Below, one piece after another: positions 18,466 to 27,262 of a stretch of 64,000 nucleotides of DNA. Position 1 is the stretch's first letter. Each line of letters begins with the position of its first letter. Below the pieces are notes generated by a model. It had not been told where the DNA came from and did not search any database. It saw nothing but the letters and a program-made list of their open reading frames with translations. This DNA comes from Sphingobacterium phlebotomi (lineage in GTDB: Bacteria; Bacteroidota; Bacteroidia; Sphingobacteriales; Sphingobacteriaceae): positions 434,001-498,000 of the forward strand of contig NZ_VTAV01000001.1 of NCBI RefSeq assembly GCF_008180195.1. The letters are read 5' to 3'. Made by a program: the position numbers and the translations under genes.

Positions 18466-19884
18466 TCACGAAAGGAGTTTAGGGTTGTTCTGATAGACTT
18501 TCCACAGGAGCTCCGCGAAGATGGTATTTGCCCAAGCAAACCATGACCTTGTGAATTCTGACGGATCGTCTTTATGAAAAGATTCGTGCATGAAACCGGT
18601 TCCTGCATGTGTATTTTGCAATGTTTTTATACAGAATCGTATTTCATCGTCATCTTGGCTCGTCAGTCCTTGCGCTACCAGCGCAATAGGCCAAATTCTG
18701 TCGAAACCCGTATGTGGACTTCCGATTCCTTTACCGGCAGAACCATCAAAATAAAACGGATTGGACTCCGATAGTACAAATCTGCGGGTATTTTGATAAA
18801 TAGGGTCATCCACTCGAACAGCGTCCAGATAGGGTAGAGCCAGCAGACTAGGGACATTTGCATCGTCCATTAGATTATAGCTCCCAAATCCGTTTACTTC
18901 ATATGCATAAATATCGCCAAACGCTGCATGGTGGACTACCGCATGTTTTTGTAACGCTTGCTCTACTTCTAATGCCAAAGCCATGAGTTCGTCCGCTGTT
19001 GTGTGGTCTTTATTGATCGATTTGATCATTTCTGAAGCTTGCTTTAGGCTGACGACGGCGAAGAAGTTTGACGGAATTAAAAAAGGAAAAATAGTAGCAT
19101 CATCGCTGGGTCTAAACATGGAACAGATTAGACCTACCGGTTTGACTGGGTAGCCATATCCTTCCAAAGGAATACCGTCTGTTGCCCAGAACGTATTCCG
19201 TTGAAAACGATAGGGACCTAGGTTTTCTTTACGTTGTTGCTCTCTGAATGTTTTTAAGATAGCCTTAATCGATCCCACCCAATCCTGGTCGAAACAACGG
19301 GTATCGCCCGTCTCTTTCCAATAGTGATATGCCAAGCGGATAGGATAGCATAAAGAGTCGATTTCCCATTTTCTTTCATGTATACCGGGTTGCATATCGG
19401 TAATGTCGTCTTTCCATTTTCCTAATTTATTGGGATCATTATAAAAGGCATTAGCGTAAGGGTCTTGGAGGATATAAGCGGTTTGCCTGTTGATAACGCC
19501 AGCGATGAGCTGGCGGAGCTTGCTGTCCTTTTTCATAAAAGGAAGATAGGGCCAGACTTGGGCTGTACTGTCTCGCAACCACATGGCATCGATGTCACCC
19601 GTGATAACATACGTATCTTCCTTTCCATTTTTTAAAGTGAAATTTACAGTGGTATCCAAGGTATTCGGAAGGCAGTTGCCGAATAACCAAGCAAGTTCCT
19701 TGTTTTTTACCTTTTTACTAAATTCTAAGATAGCCTGTTCGATTGCCGGACTGGTAAAATGACGTTCAGCAAGTGGAGTCCTTACGTCTTTAAAAGTCGG
19801 TCCCGGAGTATAGGCTAAGATATCACCCACATATAGCGCCCCACTGACCAGCCCCATATTTTTAATAAATGTTCTTCGCTGCAT
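18466..19884 (-). CDS. GH125 exo-alpha-1,6-mannosidase-like, Tat-type signal
   Basis: This 472-residue protein matches the GH125 (DUF1237) family over its whole length. It begins with MQRRTFIKN and a hydrophobic stretch, consistent with a twin-arginine signal. The motifs TGDIDAMWLRDSTAQVWPY (about 95-113) and KWEIDSLCYP (172-181) carry the sugar-binding and acid residues; D176 is the likely catalytic acid. The late SEFTRSWFAWAN (442-453) is also a family hallmark. The enzymes remove terminal alpha-mannose residues. It is the first gene of a short minus-strand unit with a FucP-type transporter and is divergent from the DeoR regulator 181 bases away. Confidence 0.9.
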   Translation of the reverse strand: MQRRTFIKNMGLVSGALYVGDILAYTPGPTFKDVRTPLAERHFTSPAIEQAILEFSKKVKNKELAWLFGNCLPNTLDTTVNFTLKNGKEDTYVITGDIDAMWLRDSTAQVWPYLPFMKKDSKLRQLIAGVINRQTAYILQDPYANAFYNDPNKLGKWKDDITDMQPGIHERKWEIDSLCYPIRLAYHYWKETGDTRCFDQDWVGSIKAILKTFREQQRKENLGPYRFQRNTFWATDGIPLEGYGYPVKPVGLICSMFRPSDDATIFPFLIPSNFFAVVSLKQASEMIKSINKDHTTADELMALALEVEQALQKHAVVHHAAFGDIYAYEVNGFGSYNLMDDANVPSLLALPYLDAVRVDDPIYQNTRRFVLSESNPFYFDGSAGKGIGSPHTGFDRIWPIALVAQGLTSQDDDEIRFCIKTLQNTHAGTGFMHESFHKDDPSEFTRSWFAWANTIFAELLWKVYQNNPKLLS

Positions 19885-20035
19885 AATTTCGTAATTTTAG
19901 GTAAAATAGTTGTATAATGATAATTATTTGATATAAAAATTAATAGGGTTTCCCTGGTACCTCCCGTTCTCATAATATTTTTTCATATTTTTTCTTTTTT
20001 CTTTGTTTGTTTCGTTTTATTTTCGATATTTAACA

Positions 20036-20051
20036 CTGATAAGAATATCAG
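20036..20051. promoter_or_regulatory. Inverted repeat CTGATA-N4-TATCAG, possible operator
   Basis: A perfect 6-base inverted repeat with a four-base spacer (AGAA) sits 14 bases upstream of the DeoR start codon, in the 181-base divergent region between this gene and GH125. The position would suit autoregulation or control of the apiose-like operon. A near-match to the Bacteroidota -7 box (TATTTTCG, 20018-20025, one base off TAnnTTTG) lies just upstream. That DeoR binds here is inference. Confidence 0.45.
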
Positions 20052-20065
20052 ATTGCTAAATAATT

Positions 20066-20833
20066 ATGCTGCCAATACAACGAAGGGAAAAAATATTAGG
20101 CTTACTGAAAGAAGACGGAGCGGCGAAAGTCATAGACTTAGCGAGTCTTTTTAAGGTAACAGAAGCGACTATCCGCCAGGATTTGGAGAAACTGGAAAAA
20201 GAAGGGCTCATCTCGCGAGATCATGGGGGAGCCTATTTGCGCAATATAGAAGATCAAGTTCGTAATTTTTCATTAGCGCATCAACACGAAAATGTGGGTA
20301 AAAAAGAACAAATCGCGTTAAAATGTGCGGAGCTTATCGAAGATGGGGATACCATCATCCTGGATTCGGGTTCTACCACCACAGAGATTGCTCGCAAAAT
20401 AAAGGGAATCAAGAATTTGACTGTTATAACGAATGCCCTGAACATAGCACTTATGCTCGGTGCCGAACCGGGTATAGAGGTAATTATGACGGGTGGCGAA
20501 TTTAAGCCGCCAACATTGTCACTCACGGGACAGAAAGCAGCAGATTTTTTCAAGGGTATCAATGTCCAAAAGCTTTTTCTGGCAACCGCTGGCGTGTCGT
20601 TGAAGGCCGGACTTACCTACCCGAGTATCAGTGATATTGTGGTCAAGAAAGCGATGGTTGACGCAGCGGAGATCACATGCCTAGTAGCAGACTCCACGAA
20701 GATAGGAAAGACATCCTTTGCCAGCTTAGGGGCGATGTCACTTATTGATGTTCTGGTGACGGATGCTGAAATTGAGGAAGTGCACAAAAATGTATTTCGG
20801 GATCATGAAATTGAGATTATTATAGCGGGTTGA
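20066..20833 (+). CDS. DeoR/GlpR family transcriptional regulator
   Basis: This 255-residue protein has the DeoR-type winged helix-turn-helix at residues 6-58 (RREKILGLL...VTEATIRQDLEKLEKEG, ending SRDHGGA) and the DeoR C-terminal sensor domain, which is related to phosphosugar isomerases (DSGSTTTEIA, TNALNIA, GGEFKP, DSTKIGKTSFA). Such regulators usually repress sugar operons and are released by a phosphorylated sugar. It is 50 bases upstream of the isomerase-like gene and likely controls that operon; the divergent GH125/MFS unit could be a second target. An inverted repeat in front of the gene may be its operator. Confidence 0.92.
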   Translation: MLPIQRREKILGLLKEDGAAKVIDLASLFKVTEATIRQDLEKLEKEGLISRDHGGAYLRNIEDQVRNFSLAHQHENVGKKEQIALKCAELIEDGDTIILDSGSTTTEIARKIKGIKNLTVITNALNIALMLGAEPGIEVIMTGGEFKPPTLSLTGQKAADFFKGINVQKLFLATAGVSLKAGLTYPSISDIVVKKAMVDAAEITCLVADSTKIGKTSFASLGAMSLIDVLVTDAEIEEVHKNVFRDHEIEIIIAG

Positions 20834-20883
20834 GGAACGCTGTAGTATAGGCAGATTATAAAACTACATAGAGAGAGAAAACA

Positions 20884-22296
20884 ATGAATACAGGAGTGCT
20901 AGGTGTAATTTTTGGGAACAGGGATTTTTTTCCTGACCATTTGGTGGGAACTGCACGAAAAGAAGTGATGCGTGCGTTAGACAAGTTGGGCCTGGGGTAT
21001 CGCATGCTGGAGGAGTCTGATACCAAATTGGGTGGTGTGGAGACTTTTGCAGATGCCCAAAAATGTGCCAACCTTTTCAAGGCGCACCGAGAAGAGATGA
21101 TGGGCATATTGGTCGTGTTGCCGAATTTCGGAGATGAAAGAGGTATAGCAGAAACGATTCGATTATCGGGACTGGACTTGCCGGTTCTCGTACAGGCTTA
21201 CCCCGACGACCTAGATAAACTGGACGTTGCCCGCCGGCGTGACGCTTGGTGTGGCAAGATATCTGTCTGCAATAATTTATACCAATATGGTATCAAATAC
21301 AGTCTTACTGAGCAACACGTTATCCGACCGGATAATGATGGTTTTGTGCAGGAAGTGAAGGACTTTGCAGCGGTGTGTCGTGTTGTTCGTGGACTTAAAG
21401 GTATGCGGATAGGCGCTATTGGTGCCCGTCCGGGCGGTTTTAACACCGTACGATACAGTGAAAAGATCTTGCAGCGACAGGGTATTACGGTTGTGACCGC
21501 AGACCTTTCCGAGATTTTAGGGCGTGCAAACCGTATCAAGAACGATGATACTATCGTAAAAGAACGTATTGAAAACATGTTGAACTATGCCAAACGTGGA
21601 TTAACCCCGGATGATGCATTGATTCAGATGGCGAAATTGGATTTGGTGTTGCAGGAATTTGTGGAAGAACATGCGCTGGATGCTACGGCATTACAATGTT
21701 GGACGTCTTTGCAAGAAAACTACGGATGTAACGTCTGTACCTCCATGAGCATAATGAGCGAAAATATGCTCCCTAGTGCATGCGAAGTGGATGTTACGGG
21801 CACTTTGACCATGTACGCTATGCAACTGGCATCAGGATCGCCAAGTGCATTGGTGGATTGGAATAATAACTACGCCGAAGATCCGAATAAAACGGTGTTG
21901 TTTCATTGTGGGAATTGGGCAAAAGCTTTCTTACCCGATATAGAGATTAGCAATGCGCCTATTCTGGGGTCATCGCTGGGCGTGGAAAATACTTGGGGAG
22001 CTTTAGACGGACGAACACCGGCATCACCATTGACTTACGGTAGAATTAGCACAGACGATGTGCAAGGCAAGGTAAAAGTGTATTTAGGAGAGGGAGAGCT
22101 TACAGACGACGAGCTACATACATTTGGTAATCGTGCTGTCGCTCAGATACCGAATTTGCAAGGACTTATGAAGTATATATGTCGGAATGGCTTTGAGCAT
22201 CATGTCGTTATGAATGCTTCCAAGACCAGTAAGATATTGGAAGAGGCATTAGGGAACTACTTCTCTTGGGAAGTGTATAATCATGATAAAGAGTGA
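20884..22296 (+). CDS. L-fucose/L-arabinose isomerase superfamily protein
   Basis: This 470-residue cytosolic protein matches the fucose isomerase-type fold. The catalytic and metal ligands of the family appear as E301 (SACEVDVTG), D325 (ALVDWNN) and H341 (LFHCGNW). It is shorter than FucI (about 590), like the shorter fucose-isomerase-like proteins of sugar operons. It probably interconverts an aldose and a ketose. Because it is followed by a split transketolase, a ribose-type ABC importer and a FGGY kinase, it would be the isomerase producing the ketose to be phosphorylated; D-apiose to D-apulose is my leading guess. It overlaps the next gene by one base (TGATG). Confidence 0.82.
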   Translation: MNTGVLGVIFGNRDFFPDHLVGTARKEVMRALDKLGLGYRMLEESDTKLGGVETFADAQKCANLFKAHREEMMGILVVLPNFGDERGIAETIRLSGLDLPVLVQAYPDDLDKLDVARRRDAWCGKISVCNNLYQYGIKYSLTEQHVIRPDNDGFVQEVKDFAAVCRVVRGLKGMRIGAIGARPGGFNTVRYSEKILQRQGITVVTADLSEILGRANRIKNDDTIVKERIENMLNYAKRGLTPDDALIQMAKLDLVLQEFVEEHALDATALQCWTSLQENYGCNVCTSMSIMSENMLPSACEVDVTGTLTMYAMQLASGSPSALVDWNNNYAEDPNKTVLFHCGNWAKAFLPDIEISNAPILGSSLGVENTWGALDGRTPASPLTYGRISTDDVQGKVKVYLGEGELTDDELHTFGNRAVAQIPNLQGLMKYICRNGFEHHVVMNASKTSKILEEALGNYFSWEVYNHDKE

Positions 22297-23117
22297 TGGA
22301 AGAATCTTTAGTAAAAAAATCTATTGCATACCGCAAAAGTATTTTAAAATATATCTATAAGGCGAAAGCAGGGCATACGGGAGGAAGTTTATCGTGTGTG
22401 GATGTATTGAATGTGCTGTACAATAGGATTATGAATGTAGGTCCGACAAACTTTGATAGCCCCGATAGGGATCGTTATGTTCAAAGTAAAGGACATTGTG
22501 TAGAAGCGTTGTTTGTTGTATTGGCGGATCAGGGATTCTTCCCTGAATCCGAATTGGAAACACTTTGCCAATACGACTCTCACTTTATAGGGCATCCTAC
22601 GCGAAAGGTTAGGGGAGTAGAGCAAAATACAGGCGCACTGGGACACGGTCTTTCGCTCAGTGTAGGGATGGCTATCGCTGCAAAACTAGACAATAAAGAT
22701 TATAAGGTTTTTACGTTAATGGGCGATGGTGAATTGGCCGAAGGATCCAATTGGGAAGCAGCGCTGACGGCGTCGCACTATAAACTGGATAACTTATGTG
22801 CTATTATAGATTATAATAAATTGCAGATTTCTGCCCCGACGCGGGATGTATGTAATACAGATCCAATAGCGGATAAATTTAAGAGTTTTGGCTGGGAGGT
22901 GATTGAGGTGGATGGACATGATGTTGATGTTTTGGAAGAAACATTTCGCTCGCTCCCGCTGGCAGCGGGTAAACCTAGTCTGGTTGTCGCTCATACGGTC
23001 AAGGGGAAAGGTATCAGTTATATGGAAAATGTACTAAAGTGGCATCACGGTGTTCCTAGCGAAGAACAATATGCGCAAGCGCAAAAGGAACTGGATGAAG
23101 CTCTTTTGATGATTTAA
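22296..23117 (+). CDS. Transketolase N-terminal subunit (thiamine-diphosphate binding)
   Basis: This 273-residue protein is the first half of a two-subunit transketolase. Conserved active-site histidines are H27 (KAGHTGG) and H67 (SKGH), and the ThDP/metal motif GDG (143-145) runs to the asparagine of IDYNK (N174). The ATG at 22296 shares a base with the upstream stop; a GTG three bases earlier is an alternative. With the C-terminal subunit encoded next, it would transfer a two-carbon ketol unit. In the known non-oxidative apiose route a split transketolase (AptA/AptB) acts on apulose 4-phosphate, and the operon context here fits that role, which remains inference. Confidence 0.92.
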   Translation: MEESLVKKSIAYRKSILKYIYKAKAGHTGGSLSCVDVLNVLYNRIMNVGPTNFDSPDRDRYVQSKGHCVEALFVVLADQGFFPESELETLCQYDSHFIGHPTRKVRGVEQNTGALGHGLSLSVGMAIAAKLDNKDYKVFTLMGDGELAEGSNWEAALTASHYKLDNLCAIIDYNKLQISAPTRDVCNTDPIADKFKSFGWEVIEVDGHDVDVLEETFRSLPLAAGKPSLVVAHTVKGKGISYMENVLKWHHGVPSEEQYAQAQKELDEALLMI

Positions 23118-23136
23118 TTTAGCATAGGGGTTGGAT

Positions 23137-24102
23137 ATGGATAAAGATATGAACATGGGGAACGCAAATTTAGAGGTCTTTTCAGAAACCTTACAGGAAA
23201 TTGCGGAGACGAATCGTAATTTGTTAGTTGTTACCAGTGATTCCAGGGGGTCTGGTAAATTGGTGCCTTTTGCACAGCGTTTTCCGAATCAGCTTGTTGA
23301 GGTTGGGATTGCCGAACAGAATTTGGTTGGCATATCAGCAGGTTTGGCATCCACCGGAAAGCAGGTGTTTGCGGTGTCACCAGCTTGCTTTCTGACAGCG
23401 AGGTCGCTTGAGCAAATAAAAAATGATGTTGCTTACTCGAATAATCCAGTGACATTGGTGGGTATTAGTGCTGGTGTGAGCTACGGTGCCTTAGGTTCTA
23501 CACATCATAGCTTACATGACTATGCTGCGCTACGTGCTATCCATAATATTATTATATGTGCACCGGCAGATAACTTTGAGACACGGGAAGCTGTTCGATT
23601 GGCGGCGGCAACGGATCATCCTGTATATTTGCGTTTTGGGAAGCGTCCGACGCCATTGCTCCGGGAAGATGTGCCGTTTGCATTCGGGAAAGCTCGCGTA
23701 TTACGGGAAGGTAAGGACATCGCCATTTTAGCAACAGGCGAAACGTTGCACCCTGCATTGGAGGCAGCGACGTTGATGCACGAATCACTAGGTGTGGATG
23801 TTATGGTTATCAGTATGCATACGGTGAAGCCGTTAGATACCGAGTTATTAGCAAAAGTAGCTGCTACAGGTGTGCCCATATTAACCGTGGAAGAGCATCA
23901 TGTGAATGGGGGAATGGGAGAGGCATGCGGCTCGTTTTTATTGCAGCAAGGGTTCCACAATCGCTTTCGCATCATAGGGATACCGGACGAATATACCGTA
24001 ACGGGTTCACAACAAGAGATATTTGACCATTATGGTCTCCATGGACAGGGAATAATGGAAATTGCCCAACAATTATTGGGCATTTACCAAGAGAATAGAT
24101 AA
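23137..24102 (+). CDS. Transketolase C-terminal subunit
   Basis: This protein of about 321 residues contains the pyrimidine-binding domain, with the ThDP-activating glutamate in VGIAEQN (E60 from the chosen start), and the transketolase C domain (about 190-310; DVMVISMHTVKPLD, then EEHHVNGGMGEA). The ATG at 23137 was chosen because AGGGG precedes it by six bases; a TTG at 23131 is possible. It forms the active enzyme with the subunit encoded upstream, 19 bases away. The split architecture differs from the single-chain housekeeping transketolase and points to a dedicated catabolic enzyme. Confidence 0.92.
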   Translation: MDKDMNMGNANLEVFSETLQEIAETNRNLLVVTSDSRGSGKLVPFAQRFPNQLVEVGIAEQNLVGISAGLASTGKQVFAVSPACFLTARSLEQIKNDVAYSNNPVTLVGISAGVSYGALGSTHHSLHDYAALRAIHNIIICAPADNFETREAVRLAAATDHPVYLRFGKRPTPLLREDVPFAFGKARVLREGKDIAILATGETLHPALEAATLMHESLGVDVMVISMHTVKPLDTELLAKVAATGVPILTVEEHHVNGGMGEACGSFLLQQGFHNRFRIIGIPDEYTVTGSQQEIFDHYGLHGQGIMEIAQQLLGIYQENR

Positions 24103-24148
24103 GGGTGTTTGCCTGCGCCCAATTATAAACAGATAAACCGATTTTATT

Positions 24149-25096
24149 ATGCACATCATATACAGGTGTTTATGGGTAGGAGTGCTGTTATCGCTATGGA
24201 TTGCATGCGGTGGCGAAAAATCGAACGAGGACAAGCCTAAACAGCTTGCCATCATCGTCTCCACGTTGAACAATCCCTGGTTTGTGTTCCTGGCAGAAAC
24301 GGCTAAGGAAGAGGCACAAAACCGAGGTTATGTGGCACGTATTTTTGATTCGCAGAACAATACGTCGTTAGAATCGGACCATTTCGAGAATGCCGTTGCG
24401 TTAGGTTATGACGCGATCCTGCTCAATGCCACTGATTCCGATGGTTCTATAGCGAACGCCCGGAAAGCAATGGAAGCGGGTATTCCTGTTTTTTGTATGG
24501 ACAGGGAGCTAAACAATCCTGATGCTGCTACCTCGCAGATTGTGTCCGATAGTTATTCGGGCTGTGTGGAATTGGGTGGTTTGTTTGTTCGGTCGTTGGG
24601 ACAAAAAGGCAAATATGTAGAGTTGCTTGGGTTGGTTGGTGATAACAATACTTGGAATCGGTCCAAAGGATTCCATGCGGTGGTAGATCACTTTCCGGAA
24701 ATCCAGATGGTGGCACAGCAAAGTGCGGATTTCGATCGAAATAAGGCGATGGAAGTACTGGAGTCCATCTTGCAGGCACATCCCGATGTGGATGCTGTGT
24801 TTTGTGGGAATGATGCGATGGCAATGGGTGCTTATCAAGCATTGGTGGCAGCGGGGAAGGCGAAGGATATCCAGGTTTTCGGGTTTGATGGGTCAGAGGA
24901 TGCGGTGCGATCTATCCAATCCGGCGGTCTTTCCGCGACGGTGATGCAGTTTCCCCAAAAGATAGCAGAAACGGCCGTGGTGTTCGCAGGTGAATATTTT
25001 GAGGGAAACACCGAATTTTCCCCGAAAACCTTGGTCGACGTGGAAATGGTGACACCCGCAAATGTAAGTATATATTCAAGCTATGGCAAAGAGTGA
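24149..25096 (+). CDS. Ribose-type periplasmic sugar-binding lipoprotein of an ABC importer
   Basis: This 315-residue protein has a lipoprotein signal (LSLWIAC, cysteine about residue 20) and a periplasmic-binding-protein type 1 fold: IIVSTLNNPWFVFLAETAKEEA, then NATDSDGSI, RELNNPDA, and FCGNDAMAMGAYQAL. It resembles RbsB and related pentose binders. It would capture the sugar that the following ATPase and permease import. In the published work on D-apiose, binding proteins of this type led to the pathway, so this gene is the best handle for identifying the substrate. It overlaps the DUF2291 gene by 14 bases. Confidence 0.92.
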   Translation: MHIIYRCLWVGVLLSLWIACGGEKSNEDKPKQLAIIVSTLNNPWFVFLAETAKEEAQNRGYVARIFDSQNNTSLESDHFENAVALGYDAILLNATDSDGSIANARKAMEAGIPVFCMDRELNNPDAATSQIVSDSYSGCVELGGLFVRSLGQKGKYVELLGLVGDNNTWNRSKGFHAVVDHFPEIQMVAQQSADFDRNKAMEVLESILQAHPDVDAVFCGNDAMAMGAYQALVAAGKAKDIQVFGFDGSEDAVRSIQSGGLSATVMQFPQKIAETAVVFAGEYFEGNTEFSPKTLVDVEMVTPANVSIYSSYGKE

Positions 25097-25742
25097 TAAA
25101 GGTATGCAGCCCCGAAAACGAAAAGCCCTAAAGTATGGGATTGTTGGACTGATCGGTATTTTTTTAATGTACCATTTTTTCTATGTGGTATCGCTGGACT
25201 CGCGTGCGCGTGATACAGCTGATGAGGACATGACCCAGTTGGCAGCGTCATATTTTTCACAGACGTTGCCCGAGACGTTAGAAAATGCACCTGCTCCCTG
25301 CACATTGCTAAGTACATTATCGAGGCCGGAAGACAATGATTGGGCAGCTTACGGCAAACAAACCAATATCGGTAACCGATATTATTTCCTCGTTCGGGGA
25401 GAAGGGGTGATTGAGGAGATCGAAAAAGATTTTATAAGTGTGGCCTTTGGAAAGACAGAAGAAGCCTGTTTGTTGCGCATTTCCACGGTCTACATTTTCG
25501 GAAACGAGATTAGGGATGCATCCGGCAAACTGTTATTGCAAGATGTTGGTGAATTGTCGAAATTCAATGCTATTTCTGAATCGATTAACAAAAAAGTGCG
25601 GGATGAAATTGTGCCAGATTTTTTGAAACAGGCCCAAGTAGGTATGAAAGTACAGGTTGACGGTGCATTTGCACTAAATCGGCGCATAGGTGTGACGGAT
25701 GATTTGGAAGTTATGCCGATACAATTGCAAATCATAGATTAA
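25083..25742 (+). CDS. DUF2291 family membrane-anchored protein
   Basis: This 219-residue protein has one N-terminal membrane segment (about residues 18-36) after a basic stretch, followed by an extracytoplasmic domain rich in beta strands (YYFLVRGEG, VQVDGAFALN). It resembles DUF2291 proteins, which are encoded inside ribose-type ABC importer operons but whose role is not established. The gene overlaps the binding-protein gene and is nine bases ahead of the ATPase gene, so it is probably an accessory of this transporter. Conserved association suggests a periplasmic assembly or substrate-delivery function; that is inference. Confidence 0.75.
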   Translation: MAKSDKGMQPRKRKALKYGIVGLIGIFLMYHFFYVVSLDSRARDTADEDMTQLAASYFSQTLPETLENAPAPCTLLSTLSRPEDNDWAAYGKQTNIGNRYYFLVRGEGVIEEIEKDFISVAFGKTEEACLLRISTVYIFGNEIRDASGKLLLQDVGELSKFNAISESINKKVRDEIVPDFLKQAQVGMKVQVDGAFALNRRIGVTDDLEVMPIQLQIID

Positions 25743-25751
25743 AAAAGCAAT

Positions 25752-27254
25752 ATGGTCTCCTTGAGGAATATAACAAAACAGTTTAACGGTGTTTATGCGC
25801 TTCGTGATGTCAGTATTGAATTTCCTGCGGCCAAAGTGATCGCATTGGTTGGGGAGAACGGCGCAGGCAAATCGACCTTGATGAATATATTGAGTGGTGT
25901 GTATGCTGATTATGAAGGAGAATTGGTTTATCAGAATGATGTCGTGCGGTTTCAAGGTCCGCGTGATGCTCAAGATTACGGTATTACGATTATACACCAG
26001 GAGCTTAATCTGATCCCCTATTTAAGTGTCGTCGAGAATATTTTTTTAGGTCGGGAACTGATTACGCCCTGGGGTGCTTTGGATACGCCGAAGATGAAGA
26101 CTGTAGCGAAGCAGTTGCTCTCCCGTTTAAAACTGGAACTGGATTTGGATACACCGGTATCACAACTTAAAGTGGGCGAATGCCAGCTGATCGAAATAGC
26201 GAAAGCATTATTGGTGGAAAGTGAAGTGGTGATTATGGATGAACCGACCTCTGCAATCAGTGAATCGGAAGTGTATGCCCTATACGATATCATTCGTGAT
26301 TTAAAAGCATCGGGAAAGACTGTGGTGTACATCTCCCACAAGATGAAGGAGCTTTTCACGCTTGCGGATGAGTATGTCGTATTACGGGATGGGCAGGTGG
26401 TTCAACAGGGGCTCATGGCAGAGGTAAACGAGCAACAGCTTGTGAACATGATGGTGGGTAGGACATTGGCGGAACGCGTCGAATGCGGGGAACGTGTGAC
26501 AGATAAAGCGGTGCTACGGGTCAATCATTTGTCTTTACTGCATCCTCTGAAGGAGGATATGTTGCTGGAAGACCTCTCGTTTGAGCTTTGTAAAGGTGAG
26601 ATATTGGGTATTTTTGGATTGATGGGCGCCGGAAGGACGGAATTATTGGAAACCCTGTTTGGTTTGCGGGGTAAACCAGCAACCGGAAGCTTTTCTTTCG
26701 ATGAGGAGGAAGTATCTTTCTTCAGTTCCCCAAATGAGGCTCTCCGTTGGGGGTTGGCATTGGTGCCGGAAGATCGAAAGTCGGATGGTTTGGTATTGGG
26801 CATGGACGTACGTTCCAATCTAACACTTTCTGTATTGTCAAGCTTGGAAAAGCTGGGTGTACTGGCAGATGTGCAGGAGAAAGAGCTGTGTAGGCAATAT
26901 GTGGAAAGATTGCGTATCAAAACCGCTACTGACCAACAATATGTAGGTCATTTAAGCGGCGGTAATCAACAAAAAGTAGTACTCGCCAAATACTTGGCAA
27001 CCCAACCTAAAGTGTTGATGTTGGATGAACCGACCCGGGGGATAGATGTGTATGCGAAGGGGGAGATCTATGATTTAATACGGGAGCAAGCGGCAGCGGG
27101 CTTGGGGGTTATTGTGGTATCGTCTGAATTGCCCGAGTTATTCGCGGTTGCCGATCGTATCCTGGTGATGTGCGATGGTAGGATCACCAAACAGTTTAAA
27201 ACAGAAGAAGCCACAGAAGAATCTATATTACAGGCAGCATTGCCGGATAAATAA
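25752..27254 (+). CDS. Ribose-type ABC transporter ATPase with two nucleotide-binding domains (RbsA-like)
   Basis: This 500-residue protein is a tandem ATPase. The first domain has a canonical Walker A (GENGAGKST), a degenerate signature (LKVGECQLIEIAKAL) and Walker B (VVIMDEPTS). The second has the altered Walker A typical of the second RbsA domain (GLMGAGRTE), a canonical LSGGNQQK signature and Walker B (VLMLDEPTRGID). It drives sugar import with the permease encoded eight bases downstream. Such complete ribose-type importers are uncommon in Bacteroidota, which usually use SusC/D plus MFS or SSS carriers. Confidence 0.95.
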   Translation: MVSLRNITKQFNGVYALRDVSIEFPAAKVIALVGENGAGKSTLMNILSGVYADYEGELVYQNDVVRFQGPRDAQDYGITIIHQELNLIPYLSVVENIFLGRELITPWGALDTPKMKTVAKQLLSRLKLELDLDTPVSQLKVGECQLIEIAKALLVESEVVIMDEPTSAISESEVYALYDIIRDLKASGKTVVYISHKMKELFTLADEYVVLRDGQVVQQGLMAEVNEQQLVNMMVGRTLAERVECGERVTDKAVLRVNHLSLLHPLKEDMLLEDLSFELCKGEILGIFGLMGAGRTELLETLFGLRGKPATGSFSFDEEEVSFFSSPNEALRWGLALVPEDRKSDGLVLGMDVRSNLTLSVLSSLEKLGVLADVQEKELCRQYVERLRIKTATDQQYVGHLSGGNQQKVVLAKYLATQPKVLMLDEPTRGIDVYAKGEIYDLIREQAAAGLGVIVVSSELPELFAVADRILVMCDGRITKQFKTEEATEESILQAALPDK

Positions 27255-27262
27255 TATTGTAT

